From the NCBI GenBank assembly GCA_023053545.1, contig JAKZAN010000004.1:3534001-3598000 (forward strand): 64,000 nucleotides of DNA, in the 5' to 3' direction. Below are positions 1 through 19,325 of the stretch, in pieces. The translations under genes were made by a program, and so were the position numbers. The notes below the pieces were generated by a model, which saw nothing but the letters and a program-made list of their open reading frames with translations, made no database searches and had not been told where the DNA came from. Every line of letters starts with the position of its first letter. Position 1 is the stretch's first letter. This DNA comes from Lepidurus packardi (lineage: Eukaryota; Arthropoda; Branchiopoda; Notostraca; Triopsidae).

Positions 1-451
1 CGCATAGTACACTGGTTAGCCAGGTACCATACGGTAATGTAGCACATTTCAGCTACTTCCATTGGCTGGTGGCCACCTCTTGCTGCGTTGTATGGATAGT
101 TGGCCTCGCAGAATGAGACCAAGCAGCCAAATGTCTTTCGATTCATTCGGAAGTGGCTACGAAAGACATCATCAGAGTAGCTGGGAACTTCAAGTTGTAA
201 GAACCTGTAATAGATATATCTCTGTTATCCAAACTATTTGCTAAACCAAAGTATTATTTTGTTACGAACTGTGACTCTCCAACAAATCGAGCATACTTCA
301 TGCCAGACAACGCCTGGCATGCAAGAGAAAGGGTAGTTACTGAACTGCTCCAATCATCATCTGAATCTGCTTCGTCTTCGGAAAAATAACTTTCTTCAAA
401 TAAGTCCTGAATTACGTGGTTGACACAAAGTGCCAACGCTGGTTCCAACAT
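1..451 (-). CDS. HARBI1-like (PIF/Harbinger) transposase, partial
   Basis: The reverse strand reads into a protein typical of PIF/Harbinger transposases and their domesticated relatives such as HARBI1. The block at roughly 180-1 contains FRSHFRMNRKTFGCL followed by VWYLANQCTMR, matching the helical region ahead of the DDE nuclease domain in that family (compare the family's LWYxANQ motif). An acidic N-terminal exon starts at an ATG at 451 and contains SEDEADSDDDW. A short intron (about 200-270) joins the two, with an acceptor after ATTACAG near 200. The catalytic DDE domain would lie beyond the left edge, so I cannot say whether it is an intact transposon, a decayed copy or a domesticated gene. 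The exact donor is uncertain, because a plain GTAAC donor would shift the frame. An upstream 5' intron is suggested by TTTCAG just before the ATG. Confidence 0.68.
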
Positions 452-604
452 TTTGCCTGAAACTGAAAGAATAGAGAAGGTTACCAAAAGTAATTTAGGA
501 AGACTGGCACAGCTAAAAATATTGCAAACTTACAGCTTTCACTTGGTTGTCCTATCGACGTTTGAAAAGGTAGACATAAACCCACGAACAGTCGTGTTTC
601 AGCA

Positions 605-727
605 GTTGTGCTGGCACAACTAAACAATGAGCAGCGAGATGTAAATATTGTGCGGCACGGGCGCGTTTCAGCGAAGGAGCATATAAACATTGTGCTGGCA
701 CAACGCACAATTGAACCTTCGCTGAAA
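605..727. repeat. Palindromes and inverted repeat, possible foldback element
   Basis: GTTGTGCTGGCACAAC at 605-620 is a near-perfect palindrome. A second copy of its core sits at 690-703. The second copy is enclosed by a perfect 12-base inverted repeat, TTTCAGCGAAGG at 666-677 and CCTTCGCTGAAA at 716-727. Together they could form a nested hairpin. The position just upstream of a Harbinger-like transposase suggests non-autonomous element remains or terminal sequences, but I see no clear target-site duplication. Confidence 0.6.
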
Positions 728-786
728 AAGGCCTTATGTCACGACGACGGGTGCCGCAGGCATGCCATGCCGGATAGCCTAACATT

Positions 787-846
787 GTATAAAAGTATAA
801 AGTATAAAAGTATAAAAGTAAAGTATAAAGTATAAAAGTATAAAGT
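787..846 (+). repeat. Tandem TATAAA(A)GTA array
   Basis: A 60-base stretch consists of about seven imperfect copies of a 9-11 base unit, TATAAAGTA or TATAAAAGTA. It is a microsatellite-like array that also presents a row of TATA-box sequences. It lies about 470 bases before the NAA15 start codon, which is too far to be that gene's core promoter unless there is a distal first exon. Confidence 0.85.
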
Positions 847-1312
847 GACCTTACCCACTCCTCCTCTCTCGCTACTCTCTACAATACACCAACGCCATGT
901 ACGGAGCTTCTGGTTAATTAATGTACAACAGTTTTACCCGTTAGAATTTTCGCTTTCTTTACAATGCGGTAGGTGACACAGCATGCTGGGGGGAAAAAAA
1001 TCCTCTGAATAGGCGTCATTTAGCCTCTTGTACTCAGCGCTACGCCAACCCACGGTTCTGTCAATGGACGCAGCTGCTTATGTGATTCGAGGTTCGTAAG
1101 TTTGTGTGATCCAATGGCGGTCAACCCCACACGAGGTCATTTTGTTTTGCTGCCTTTCGGCCGGCTTGGTTTTGTGCGATCGAGTCTTAAAAAAGTTATA
1201 TTATTTCGGATTTAGTGAACGAAATACATTCAAAAAGTGTGCCTGTGTGGTTTGCTAGTTTTCCGATCTCGTTTTTCTTCATTGTTGGCCGGCTCAGGAA
1301 GAAAGCATCACA

Positions 1313-9445
<8,133 letters not shown>

Positions 9446-9650
9446 GGACAGACTCGAATCAGTGTGAAACAATAACAGCGATAGTTTGAAGAACGTTCAG
9501 CATAAGTGGAAAGAAAAAAAAAGTTTAAATAGGAGGAAAACGTCTGGCCCGTACTAAAAGCGACATTGCAGTTGTATTAAGAAGGCCGGAAGGAAGAATA
9601 AAAATTCCCGGGACAGTCGGACATTAAACGCGAGCACTAGAATTGGTTTA

Positions 9651-10419
9651 TCACGCGTTCCAGTCAATGGCAGCGAAATCAATCACGATTTTGCTGTGGC
9701 GAGGTTTGTATTGTCTGTACGTTATGCCGGCGAGGTCCAGCATTCTTTTGGCAGCAATGGTTTCTACTTTGGTTTCGTGCTTGTTGGAGTAAAATATTAC
9801 TTCCCGAAGGCCCGATTGGATAATAAGTTTGGCACATTCATTGCAAGGAAAAAGGGCTACATACAAAATGCAGCCTTTAACACTGCTACTATTTTTGTTG
9901 AGAATGGCGTTTAGCTCCGCGTGACACACTATGTAATAGATAAATAATATCTCCAGATAAATAATAGGAGGAATGGAGAAAATGCTTATGAAAAACGAAT
10001 CGCGGTATCTTACCGTACATGTACTTCGTATCGAGCTTGTCCTCGGCCGTTTTGGCCCACGGCAACAGATCATCGCTACAACCAATCGGCATCCCATTGT
10101 AGCCTATACTAACGATCTTATTTTCGTCATTTACAATACAGGCTCCCACTTGGGAACACGGATCTTTGCTTCGCATTGCCGAGAGGAAAGCAATCGCCAT
10201 AAAGTACTCGGGCCATTCCAAGTAATCTTCGCGTTTCTTATTAACATCCCTACAAAACGCCCGTAATAAAAAGCCCATACTCAAAACCTAATTGCTTTAC
10301 TATACTTGGTGTTCTTTTTCTAGTTTTTACCGGATATTAAGAGATACTCCGTCCAAAGCATTGCTGATGATGGATTCTTCGCTGCCATTCAAATCTCTAT
10401 TTTCGTTAGTATTTGCCAT
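9651..10419 (-). CDS. DCTD: Deoxycytidylate (dCMP) deaminase
   Basis: This enzyme converts dCMP to dUMP, supplying thymidylate synthase. Exons: 10419-10331, 10249-10014, 9928-9651, giving 200 residues. The core is unmistakable: [20 protein letters not shown], then [28 protein letters not shown], the zinc site CHAELNAI (His ligand plus catalytic Glu) and [10 protein letters not shown] (two Cys ligands). The allosteric and C-terminal parts are also conserved (SKIVIDF). The ATG at 10419 starts a 30-residue Asn/Ser/Glu-rich lead not seen in the human enzyme, spliced in frame to the conserved part. The gene is head-to-head with TFG (294 bp apart) and tail-to-tail with NAA15 (205 bp between stop codons). 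Confidence 0.96.
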
Positions 10420-10713
10420 TCAATGTATGATTCATAAACATGCTATTTACTAACCTAGTAAATAACACGAGACCCAGAATGCTTAATGCTAAAAACTAAA
10501 TGCTCAAATTCTCCTAAAAAGCAGGCAAATGAGGAGAGTCACGCATCATTTTTTATGGAATCATAGATGGCTCTTGGGTTCCAGTTTTGTAAATTTGTCG
10601 ACGACGTGGAAGGAATTGCCAAGTCAAATCCGGTTCTTTATTTTGGGTGGTGATAAGCAAATGAATTTGTGCCAATTTTAGCTTTTATATCTTCATTACT
10701 TACCGTTGAGAGA
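10420..10713. promoter_or_regulatory. Shared DCTD/TFG divergent promoter region
   Basis: Only 294 bases separate the start codons of DCTD (minus) and TFG (plus), so promoters and both 5' UTRs must fit here, presumably as a bidirectional promoter. I see no canonical TATA box at an obvious position. The call rests on geometry, not on a recognised motif. Confidence 0.55.
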
Positions 10714-12135
10714 ATGAGTCGTAACAATGGGGAAGGAGGTGGTGCATTCCCTGGGTGGGACTTAAGTGGGAAACTTATTATCAAAGTAAGAATTTATATT
10801 TTATATCACTTTATCTTATCAAAGTACTAAACTGTATTTAGTTCGTATATCTTTAATTTTTCTAAAATTCTAACTGTGTTTTTCATTTAGGCTCAGCTGG
10901 GCGATGATATTCGACGTATACCCATACTTAACGAAGATATAACGTATGATGAATTATTATTGATGATGCAGAGGGTTTTCCGAGGACAACTTTCGAGCAA
11001 TGACGAAATTACCATGAAATACAAAGATGAGGATGGGGATCTTGTTACTATTTTCGACAGTTCGGATTTAGCCTTTGCTATTCAATGCAGTCATATACTC
11101 AAGCTCACTCTTCTCGTGAATAACAAGACCCCTACTCCCACTCCCGAGATGAATGCAAGTGCTCTGGAAGTCGTACGTAAGGAACTGCTAGGAATACGTG
11201 ACAAAATCAACCGTTTCCTGGATAACTTAGGAACTACAAATTCCCATGAAACTCCTCGTATTTCAACACCCCCTTCCAGCGAACCAAGTAATTGTATATG
11301 CAGCCCTATATTCTTACAGTTTGTTACCTTTTAATTTTTAGCTCCTGGAGCTGCTTCTTCAGTTGGCTTTAAACAACCAAGCGTTCCGCCTAAGGAATTT
11401 GATCCGTTGCAGCCAGCTGCTCCTGTTGGACCTTCAGACTTGCAGATTATTCAAAACATGTCGCCTGCGCCCCTTCCGGCTACGCAGGCGTCGGCTCCAT
11501 TGCGACCAGAATTGCCCAACATGGCCGGTACCGGGTCGTCAAACGACGCTAACCGTATCAGTTCCGCTTTTGGATTGAATGAAGGTGATTCTTATCGCGC
11601 TGGTACGCCTGATGCTGCTCGAATGCCTCCGCAGGCCATGCCATCGAATCCTCAGCAGCCAGGTTATGGTGGTTACCCTGCATCTCCCAGTCATCCGCAG
11701 GCTCCAGCCCAAGGCCAGGCTCCTCCTTCAGGATCCCCTCGTCCCTACCCACAAAACATCCAACAGCAACCGCAGCCGCAACCTTCTCAGCAACCATACG
11801 GTCAATACAACCCATACCCCGGTTACCCAAGTGGTTATCCTGGCCAGGTACAGCAGCAACAACAACAGCCTTTGCCAGGACAGCCTATGGCGCAACCCAT
11901 GCAAGGGCAATCCATGCCGCAAAGTCATCCAGCACCTGCGCAACCGTACATGGGTCCGTCGCATGGCTATCCTCAGCCACAATTAGGCCCTGGAAATAAT
12001 CCTTACGGATCTGCGCCAGGGCAACCACCAGCTAGTTTTGCTATGGGAGGAGGAGGAGCAGCCAATCCGTACAGCCGAGCCCAAGCACCTTATACAGCGG
12101 GACCCAGACCGAATCCGATGAACCCCATGCGTTAA
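10714..12135 (+). CDS. TFG: TFG protein, COPII/ER-export scaffold
   Basis: TFG oligomerises at ER exit sites and organises COPII carriers moving to the Golgi. Exons 10714-10785, 10891-11287 and 11342-12135 give 420 residues. The N-terminal PB1 domain (residues about 16-105) is nearly identical to animal [59 protein letters not shown] predicted coiled coil follows ([18 protein letters not shown]). The remaining two thirds are a Pro/Gln/Gly/Tyr-rich disordered tail, as in the family. The N-terminus [10 protein letters not shown] is a short Gly-rich extension before the PB1 domain. A poly(A) signal AATAAA is at 12162-12167. Confidence 0.96.
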
Positions 12136-12879
12136 TGAAGCGATCACGGCAGCTGAAATGAAATAAAGGGATATCTAAATGCTGTGCTTTTTAAGGTCTT
12201 GCAAGATAGTTTTTTGCATAGAGGAAGTAGAATATTTTGTCTTTACCCCCGCTTTTTTTGCATTAGATCTTTGTTATTGTTACATGCTTTAGCTTCTGTA
12301 ATACTAAGACGCTGGCCTCTACCGAAGTCTTCTTTATTACTGTTACGGCTAGTAGCTTCACATTAAAATGTGGTCTTACGATATGCATGAATTCTTATTC
12401 TGTTTATATGGTTTGTCGTTCTCGGTTTTGTGCTACGTCTTGCAATCAAAGCCCGTGGAAAACCGTGTGATTATAATTTTCCGATCAATACGATTATTTC
12501 AGTTATTTGACGTTGGGTTAATTGATACTTCCGGAAAAAAGTTGGAAAAGTTCATCAACATGATCGTAATCGACAAAATTGCCGTAGGTTTAGCAACATC
12601 GAACAACTTGTCCATGACTACTGCTATTCGTTGCCAATTGGGTCCAACCCAGGCAAGGGCAGGAAATTTCCCCTTACACACAGTGTAATGTCGTCGGCAG
12701 ATATCGAGATATTTTCTCAACCCATAAAGCATGACCATGTTAAGCAGCCGCAGTGCCATCTGGAGGATCCTTGCATGATTTCAAGAAGAAACTCGGTTAC
12801 AAATTCTCTCGTGTCATTCCGCTTTGTTTACGTTGTACTGGAATATTTAAGTGTTTTGTCAGTCTATTCTTCCTGGAAA
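12136..12879. other. Intergenic: TFG 3' UTR and PSMD13 upstream
   Basis: This stretch holds the TFG 3' UTR (poly(A) signal at 12162) and the presumed PSMD13 promoter and 5' UTR. Short frames are present on both strands but have no recognisable homology and no splice support. Nothing else is seen. Confidence 0.6.
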
Positions 12880-14352
12880 ATGAGAGACGTTCCGAAATTT
12901 TTAGCTAGTAAGCAGGCTAGCAACAACAAAGACATTGCTGCCGAGTGGAGCAAACTAGAAACCTTGTACAACAAAAAGTAAGTTTTACGGCCGATTAAAC
13001 TAGCGTAGCTTTGCAACCTGTCGTTCCTTCGTTTCAGGTTATGGCATCAGCTAACTGTTGAAATATTGGAATTTGTACGTTTACCTGTATTTGCTGCAGG
13101 TTCTGAACTTATCGAGTTGTACGAGAATTTCCTTGCCGATTTTGAGAACAAGTATGGGTTTATTTATGATTGTTTCAGTGTCTTTTTAACGCCGTGTTTC
13201 TTTTTACAGGATTAATTCTTTAACGTTGATTGAAATTTGCTCCTTCATTGTTCGCCAGTTTCCTAGCCCCGCTGAAAAGCTTACGTTCCTGGACCACTTC
13301 GTTGAGAAAGTTAAAGGGAACCCCCAAGCAATTGCGTTATGCAAAGTACTCATGGGAGGCATCAAGCTTCACGAGCAGGCCGACCATTCTGGCACTAAAG
13401 TAGATTCTATATTGGTTGTAATAATAGCTAAAGAAGCGTACCTTTAGAATTTGATCGAGGAAATTGAGAAAATCCTGGATGATGTTGATGGCATCACAAC
13501 GGTTCATGGACGCTATTACCTGTTAGCCAGTGATCTTTACCGCATTCAGAGCAAACACGCCGACTATTACCGTTCGGCTTTAAGGTATTATACATGTTAT
13601 TGAATGTATATCCGTGAGCCCTTTCTACATAACGTCTACAACAGGTATTTGGGCTGCATCGATTTGGAAACCCTCAGCATGGAAGAACAAAGAAAAAATG
13701 CATTTTACCTAGGGTTAGCCGCTTTATTGGGTGAAGGCGTGTACAATCTAGGAGAATTGGTAAAATCAATGTATAACATTAGCACACACAAAAAAGCTAT
13801 AGTTTACGTTTAGTTGGCCCATCCTGTATTGGAATCGTTGAAAGGAACTGATCAAAGTTGGTTGGTGGATTTGCTGTTTGCCCTGAATGCTGGCGATATT
13901 CCCGTCTTTCAATCCTTGCGACCAAAATGGGCCACCCAGGCAGACTTAGTAGCAAAGGAGAAACTCGTTCACCAAAAAATTACGTTGCTTGCTTTGATGG
14001 AGATGACCTTTAAGCGTCCAGCTACGGATCGCCTGTTGTCGTTTACCGAAATCGCCCAAACTACAGGATTACCGGTCAATGAAGTTGAACTGCTAATTAT
14101 GAAGTCTTTGTCCCAAGGTCTATTGAAAGGTACCATCGACCAAGTGGCAGGAACAGCCCATTTTACTTGGGTTCAGCCCCGTGTTCTGGACAAGACACAG
14201 GTAACCTAGCATTCTCCTATTCGTTTGTGTATATTAACTGATCCGTTGTTTAGTTGGCTAATATAATGACCCGGTTGGACGCATGGACCAAAGACATCGC
14301 ATCGATTGAGCATTTAGTAGAGACGAAGGCTCATGATATTCTCACGCTATAA
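12880..14352 (+). CDS. PSMD13: 26S proteasome lid subunit Rpn9/PSMD13
   Basis: This is a PCI-domain subunit of the 19S regulatory lid. Seven exons (12880-12977, 13038-13151, 13210-13399, 13448-13584, 13645-13759, 13814-14200, 14254-14352) give 379 residues, against 376 in human. Diagnostic blocks include MRDVPKFL at the N-terminus, [58 protein letters not shown], and in the PCI/winged-helix part [35 protein letters not shown] and TWVQPRVLD. The C-terminal helix ending KAHDIL, used in lid bundle assembly, is kept. The start is fixed by the conserved M(K/R)DVP beginning. Intron 5 (13760-13813) is only 54 nt. Confidence 0.97.
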
Positions 14353-14904
14353 AGCTCGTCTTGCGTTTTCTATTCATGCGAACATAAATACAACACTTAG
14401 AAAAAAAAAAACGTGTAGGTAATTCGTGTTATAATCTAACTGTATCATTGTCGTTTGCTGCTTTCTCGTGATTCTTGTATTTCATGTCACCCTCCCCACC
14501 TCCCCGGATTGGCAAGCGCGAGAAAAGTCATGATATTCATGAAAAGTCACGGTGGCGGCATCTAGACAAAGAAAGCTACACGCCGTCAAGATGGGGATTA
14601 GGGCGTTTGTTGCGCAGAATGACAAGTCAGCTGTGACGAAATTGTGTAGTTTTTATGCAGCTTTAGTTATTTTCTTGTCTTATGGTAAGTTAGTTAACTT
14701 TTCCTGTACGTAGTAGGGTTTGTATTCGTACGTACGAGTTGCGTCTTTGCGTTTTTTAGTTCACAAGCTAATCACATCAAATCAAACACAGCTCCACTTT
14801 CACTTTTCTTTGGTGTATGTCGTTTATCCCGGTCGACCCTGTCTTTTGTGAGAGATTTATACTTAATTATTTTTATAGGTTTGCACTGCATGAGCTAGGT
14901 CTAA
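14353..14904. other. PSMD13 3' UTR and ClC upstream region
   Basis: The first part is the PSMD13 3' UTR (ATAAAT near 14389, then an A-run). From about 14590 there is an open segment beginning ATGGGGATTAG that ends at a good donor (TATG then GTAAGT, near 14683), probably a 5' UTR exon with a short uORF upstream of the ClC gene. If spliced to the ClC exon at 15129 it would stay out of the channel frame and hit a stop codon, so it cannot supply the channel N-terminus. Confidence 0.5.
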
Positions 14905-17900
14905 ATGGAACGTGCACCACTTAAACCTAACACCCAAACTACCTCGCTTGCTACCAGTTATCACTCGTTTTTGCAGGAGGTAATAAAATAACCAATCCAA
15001 ACTAACACGCTTATCCTTATGCAAGCAGTGTATGCTATTGCCTGTGTTCTACGCGTAGTGCTTGTTAAGTAGAGTAAAGGGAAAATTTGGGTTAAATAAC
15101 AATCAATTTTCTTTGATTGTCCTTAAAGGCGACGAGTACAACGTTACGCCCTCCTATCGGCTCTCTGAGTTCTGACGAAGATATGCTGGATATTACAACC
15201 GCAGGGACCACGCAAGAACGACCTTTTATGGAGAGAGAATTTCCCAGTCATACTCCAGGTACTTTTCCAAGTTTTTCTTTGCGAAAAAAAATCTCTATTA
15301 ACTAGTTCTATGATCAATAGGACCGGATGCCACGGAGGATATCCCTGGATTGGGTCAGTACGATGACTTTCAGACCTTAGATTGGCAGAGAGACCTCGCT
15401 AGAGATCGTATGCGACACCGTTATATCGTAAAAAAGAAGTCGGATTCACTGTGGGATTACATTAAAGCTGCTCATGATGCATGGTCTGGGTGGTTATGCG
15501 TTTTGTTTGTGGGATTGGCCACAGGTATACTTTTCCATGATGCCCCGGAAAGCTTCGAATGAATTGTTGCCCCTTTAGGTACGGTAGCTAGTGTTATTGA
15601 CATCGGGACCACATGGATGACAGACCTCAAATATGGAATCTGTCCTGGTGCGTTTTGGCTGGACAGGGAGCAGTGTTGTTGGTCTTCTGTCAACGCGACT
15701 TCTTTCGAAGGAGGGAATTGTTCTTTAGTAAGTGTATTCCAACAGAATTCCTGCTTAGAAACTAAATTTTGTCTTTTTTCGTATAGTGGGTGACCTGGCC
15801 ACAGGTATTTGGAGCTTCGAATGAAGGAGCAGGAGGTTACACGTTATCCTATATGTTCTACGTTCTATGGGCGTTATGTTTCGCTGGTTTAGCTGCCGTT
15901 TTAGTGCGAATGTTTGCCCCTTATGCTTCTGGAGGTGGAATTCCGGAAGTAAGTTCAGAGAAATTTAACAATAAGCTGTCTAGAGATCTCATGCTTTATT
16001 TCGATGAATAGATTAAAACCATTTTGAGTGGCTTCATTATCCGAGGCTTTCTAGGCAAATGGACACTGCTTATTAAATCAATTGGTATCATGTTAGCCGT
16101 TTCTGCCGGCCTGAGTTTAGGCAAAGAGGGACCAATGGTTCATATTGCTATTTGTATAGGTACATTTTTATTTTATTTTAAGCTAAGATGGACTCTATTA
16201 TCTCTATTATTTGTCTAGGTAATATTTTGTCATACCTATTTCCCAAGTATGGACGTAACGAGGCCAAGAAACGTGAAATCCTGTCTGCTGCTGCAGCTGC
16301 CGGTGTGTCGGTAGCTTTTGGAGCACCGATTGGTGGCGTTCTTTTCAGTCTGGAAGAAGTACTTTTTTCTTAATTTTCCTATGACATAACTAATCATCTT
16401 ATTATTCAGGTGAGTTACTATTTCCCAATGAAAACTATGTGGCGGTCTTTTTTCTGCGCTCTTATTGCGGCCTTTGTGGTCCGTTCTATTGATCCTTACG
16501 GCAATGAGCATTCTGTGCTTTTTTACGTCGAGTACAACAAACCCTGGATCTTTTTCGAACTTGTGCCCTTTATTCTCCTAGGAGCTATTGGAGTGAGTGG
16601 ACATTTTATCAAAGCTATGAGCTCTAGCTTGTTACGTATTATGTATATTAACCTTTTTTTTCTTGGTGTACAGGGTCTCATTGCTACGTTGTTTATACGG
16701 GTAAACATTTGGTGGAGCCGGTACCGTAAATCGTCACGTTTGGGTCAATATCCCGTCACAGAAGTGCTGGTCCTGACCCTTTTAAACGGCTTATTGGCCT
16801 ACCCGAATCCTTATACCCGTATGAGCTCGACTCGTTTGATTTATCTTCTCTTTTCCCAGTGTGGAATTACCAATACGGATGGCTTATGGTAACCCGCTTT
16901 TCTATTTTTCCGATTTAAGGGTTGTACGCCGTTTATCTAAGAATCTTTCTTTGTTAGTGACTATAACCGAAACTTTACTGATATCAATTCCACCATTGAA
17001 ACTGCAGCTGCAGGACCAGGTGTGATCCATGCACTTTGGCTGCTGACGTTAGCCTTGATTTTCAAGATGGCCTTGACGGTATTTAGCGTGAGTCTCAGAA
17101 TCCCTGCCGGCTTGTACATTCCGTCTTTATGTATGGGCGCCATTGTTGGCCGTATTGTTGGAATCGGCATGGAACAACTGGCCTTGTGAGTATTTTTGTT
17201 CAATCTCTTTTTTTTTTTGTTAATCGCTTTCCTATCTATCCTATAATCTTATCCTTTGAATATTTATAAGTCAGCTCTATTTTGCACTTTTCTAAAAAGG
17301 AAATATATAGCCTTTCATGTAGCTTTGTCGCGGGATTTCTACATACATATTTGTATACCTCCGTAGATTAAGAAGTATTTTTCGTGCCAATTTTTATAGA
17401 TTTGCATTTGTTCTTAACGAATCGCTTGAAAGTCGTTTGTTTGAGTAAGGTTACTAATTACAGTGGTCCTTTGATTTTTGCAGTTATTATCCAACCTTCT
17501 GGGGCTTTCCCGAGGAATGTAGACGTGGGGAAAATTGTATAACGCCTGGATTGTATGCTATGGTCGGAGCAGCAGCTGTATTGGGTGGAATTACACGCAT
17601 GACAGGTAAAAAACAAAATCTTATTGAAACTTCCCGAACTTTCACATTACCCGGAAACATTAATTAAATCAATCTTGGTTTTACCGTAGTGGCGTTGGTT
17701 GTTATCATGTTCGAGTTAACAGGAGGGGTTCGTTACATCGTGCCCTTAATGGCCGCTGCCATGGCTTCCAAATGGGTGGGCGATGCCTTCGGTAAAGACG
17801 GTATCTATGACGCCCACATAACGCTGAACGGATATCCCTTCTTGGATAACAAAGAAGAGTTTAACCACACCACTTTAGCTGCTGACGTTATGCAACCCAA

Positions 17901-18572
17901 GTATTACGTTTCTGGGAATGTTCTAGAATTCGGTCTTTATACATTCAACGCTTGCAGAGGAGGCAAACCTTTAACAGTTTTGACCCAAGAAACCACTAGA
18001 TTATGCGAGTTAGAGACTTTGCTAAAGGAAACTGAACATAATGGCTTTCCCGTGGTCGTTTCCAAAGAATCGCAATTCCTGGTGGGCTACGTTTTGAGAC
18101 GTGATTTGCTCTTGGCAGTTTGTAAGAACCGTAGCTTGTCCTGTCACCCAAGTTAATCTTATTTTGTTGTGTTCCGTTTTAGCGAATGCACGCCGTACAT
18201 TGGAAGGCTTGGATGACAATTCGCTGATCCTTTTCACGCCCAGCGTGAACGTACCCGGCCAAGGTCATCCTCCATTGAAACTCCGACGAATCTTGGATCT
18301 GGCGCCAATCACCATCACGGATCAGACGCCCATGGAAACTGTAATTGACATGTTTAGAAAGTTGGGATTACGACAGACATTGGTCACTCACAACGGGTAA
18401 GTCAGTTTTCTCTTTTGTGTACAATTCTTGTCCGTTTCCTTTCTGTTTCAACTATATTACATTCTATGCTTTTACTTTTAGTCGTTTGTTGGGAATAATT
18501 ACCAAGAAGGATGTGTTGCGCCATATCAAGCAAATGGATTTTGAAGATCCAGAACATATTCATGTTCACTGA
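14905..18572 (+). CDS. ClC-c: ClC-3/4/5-type chloride/proton exchanger
   Basis: This is an endosomal Cl-/H+ antiporter of the ClC-3/4/5 branch. Fifteen exons (14905-14979, 15129-15258, 15321-15524, 15579-15727, 15787-15948, 16012-16159, 16219-16358, 16410-16592, 16674-16888, 16958-17185, 17484-17605, 17690-17900, 17958-18121, 18183-18396, 18482-18572) give 811 residues. Features: [17 protein letters not shown] (first helix), gating-glutamate motif GKEGPMVH, proton glutamate in [20 protein letters not shown] with the pore tyrosine, and two C-terminal CBS domains (AADVMQPK to [20 protein letters not shown] to [17 protein letters not shown]). Both glutamates needed for exchange are present, so it should be an exchanger, not a channel. 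Oddities: the selectivity motif GSGIPE reads GGGIPE, and GLFIP reads GLYIP. The ATG at 14905 was chosen because exon 1 joins exon 2 in phase 0 with no stop. Confidence 0.95.
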
Positions 18573-19325
18573 GCCATCCTTGTAGTATTGTAAAACTTAG
18601 TAGCGTGAGTGCATAAAATCCGAGCAAAATGGCTACAAGACGGGCTCAATTCATTTTAAAACATAACGATCTGAAAAAGGCCTTGCCACTTGCCAAGAGA
18701 TTTCTGACCATTTAAAGGAATACACAAAAAGAAGAATGTTTGGTAGGCTCTTATTTAGCCTCATGGATTTATTTTACGTAAGTTAACCAAACCGTGAATG
18801 TCAACAACTTTGGTCAAGTTTTTTAGACGCCAGGATTACTGCGCATTCCAATGAATTTTTTCTTGGTTATTTACCTCGTTATGTTCTTAACTTAACGTTT
18901 GTTGATTAAGGTAGTTTGAACTTTCCTTGTGATACATACTGATTTTAGGCAGTAAGACATAGCTTTGTTTTTCTTCTATTGGATTAGTTGTTGTATTATC
19001 AGCTCTATATAGTTACATAAATGGAATTATTCCATAGTAAAACTGGATGAGTACTATATTATTGAGAAAGGTGTAAAAAGAGTGTAGAAGAAGACTGGAT
19101 TATGAAACAGCTATAAAGTGACTGCTATTAACTGGTATATGTACTGGCATGTAGAAAAATTATGGAATCTCTTTAAAGTTTTCCTAATCAGAAAAAATAG
19201 CGCGCGTGTTCGCTATCACCGGGAAGAGTAATTATTGCCTCCATAAGGATGTTCCTTCTCTACATTTCGAGTGAAGCCAAGGTTTTCTTTTTCTTGGGGG
19301 AGGACGGGAGCTAGACTGAAAGGAG
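18573..19325. other. Convergent intergenic region, ClC and otopetrin A tails
   Basis: This region lies between two convergent genes. It should hold both 3' UTRs. A minus-strand AATAAA (TTTATT on the plus strand) is present near 18768. No coding sequence is recognised. Confidence 0.6.

Larger units (their letters stand above)
452..1312. other. Repeat-rich spacer and NAA15 upstream region
   Basis: No convincing gene is seen here. The left part carries two copies of a palindrome built on TTGTGCTGGCACAA (605-620 and 690-703), an inverted repeat of 12 perfect bases (666-677 with 716-727) and a tandem array of TATAAA-type units (787-846), all listed separately. The right part, after about 1080, should hold the NAA15 promoter and 5' UTR. 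I see no distinct TATA box close to the likely start. The short open frames in this stretch overlap the palindromes and have no family resemblance. Confidence 0.6.

Noticed and set aside
11558..11986. Overlapping frames across the TFG Pro/Gln-rich tail
   Set aside because: Repetitive low-complexity coding sequence opens all frames; the TFG frame continues from the PB1 domain.
14593..15174. Alternative N-terminus for the ClC gene starting MGIRAFVAQND
   Set aside because: Splicing from its donor to exon 15129 changes frame and meets a stop at 15172-15174; best read as a 5' UTR exon with a uORF.
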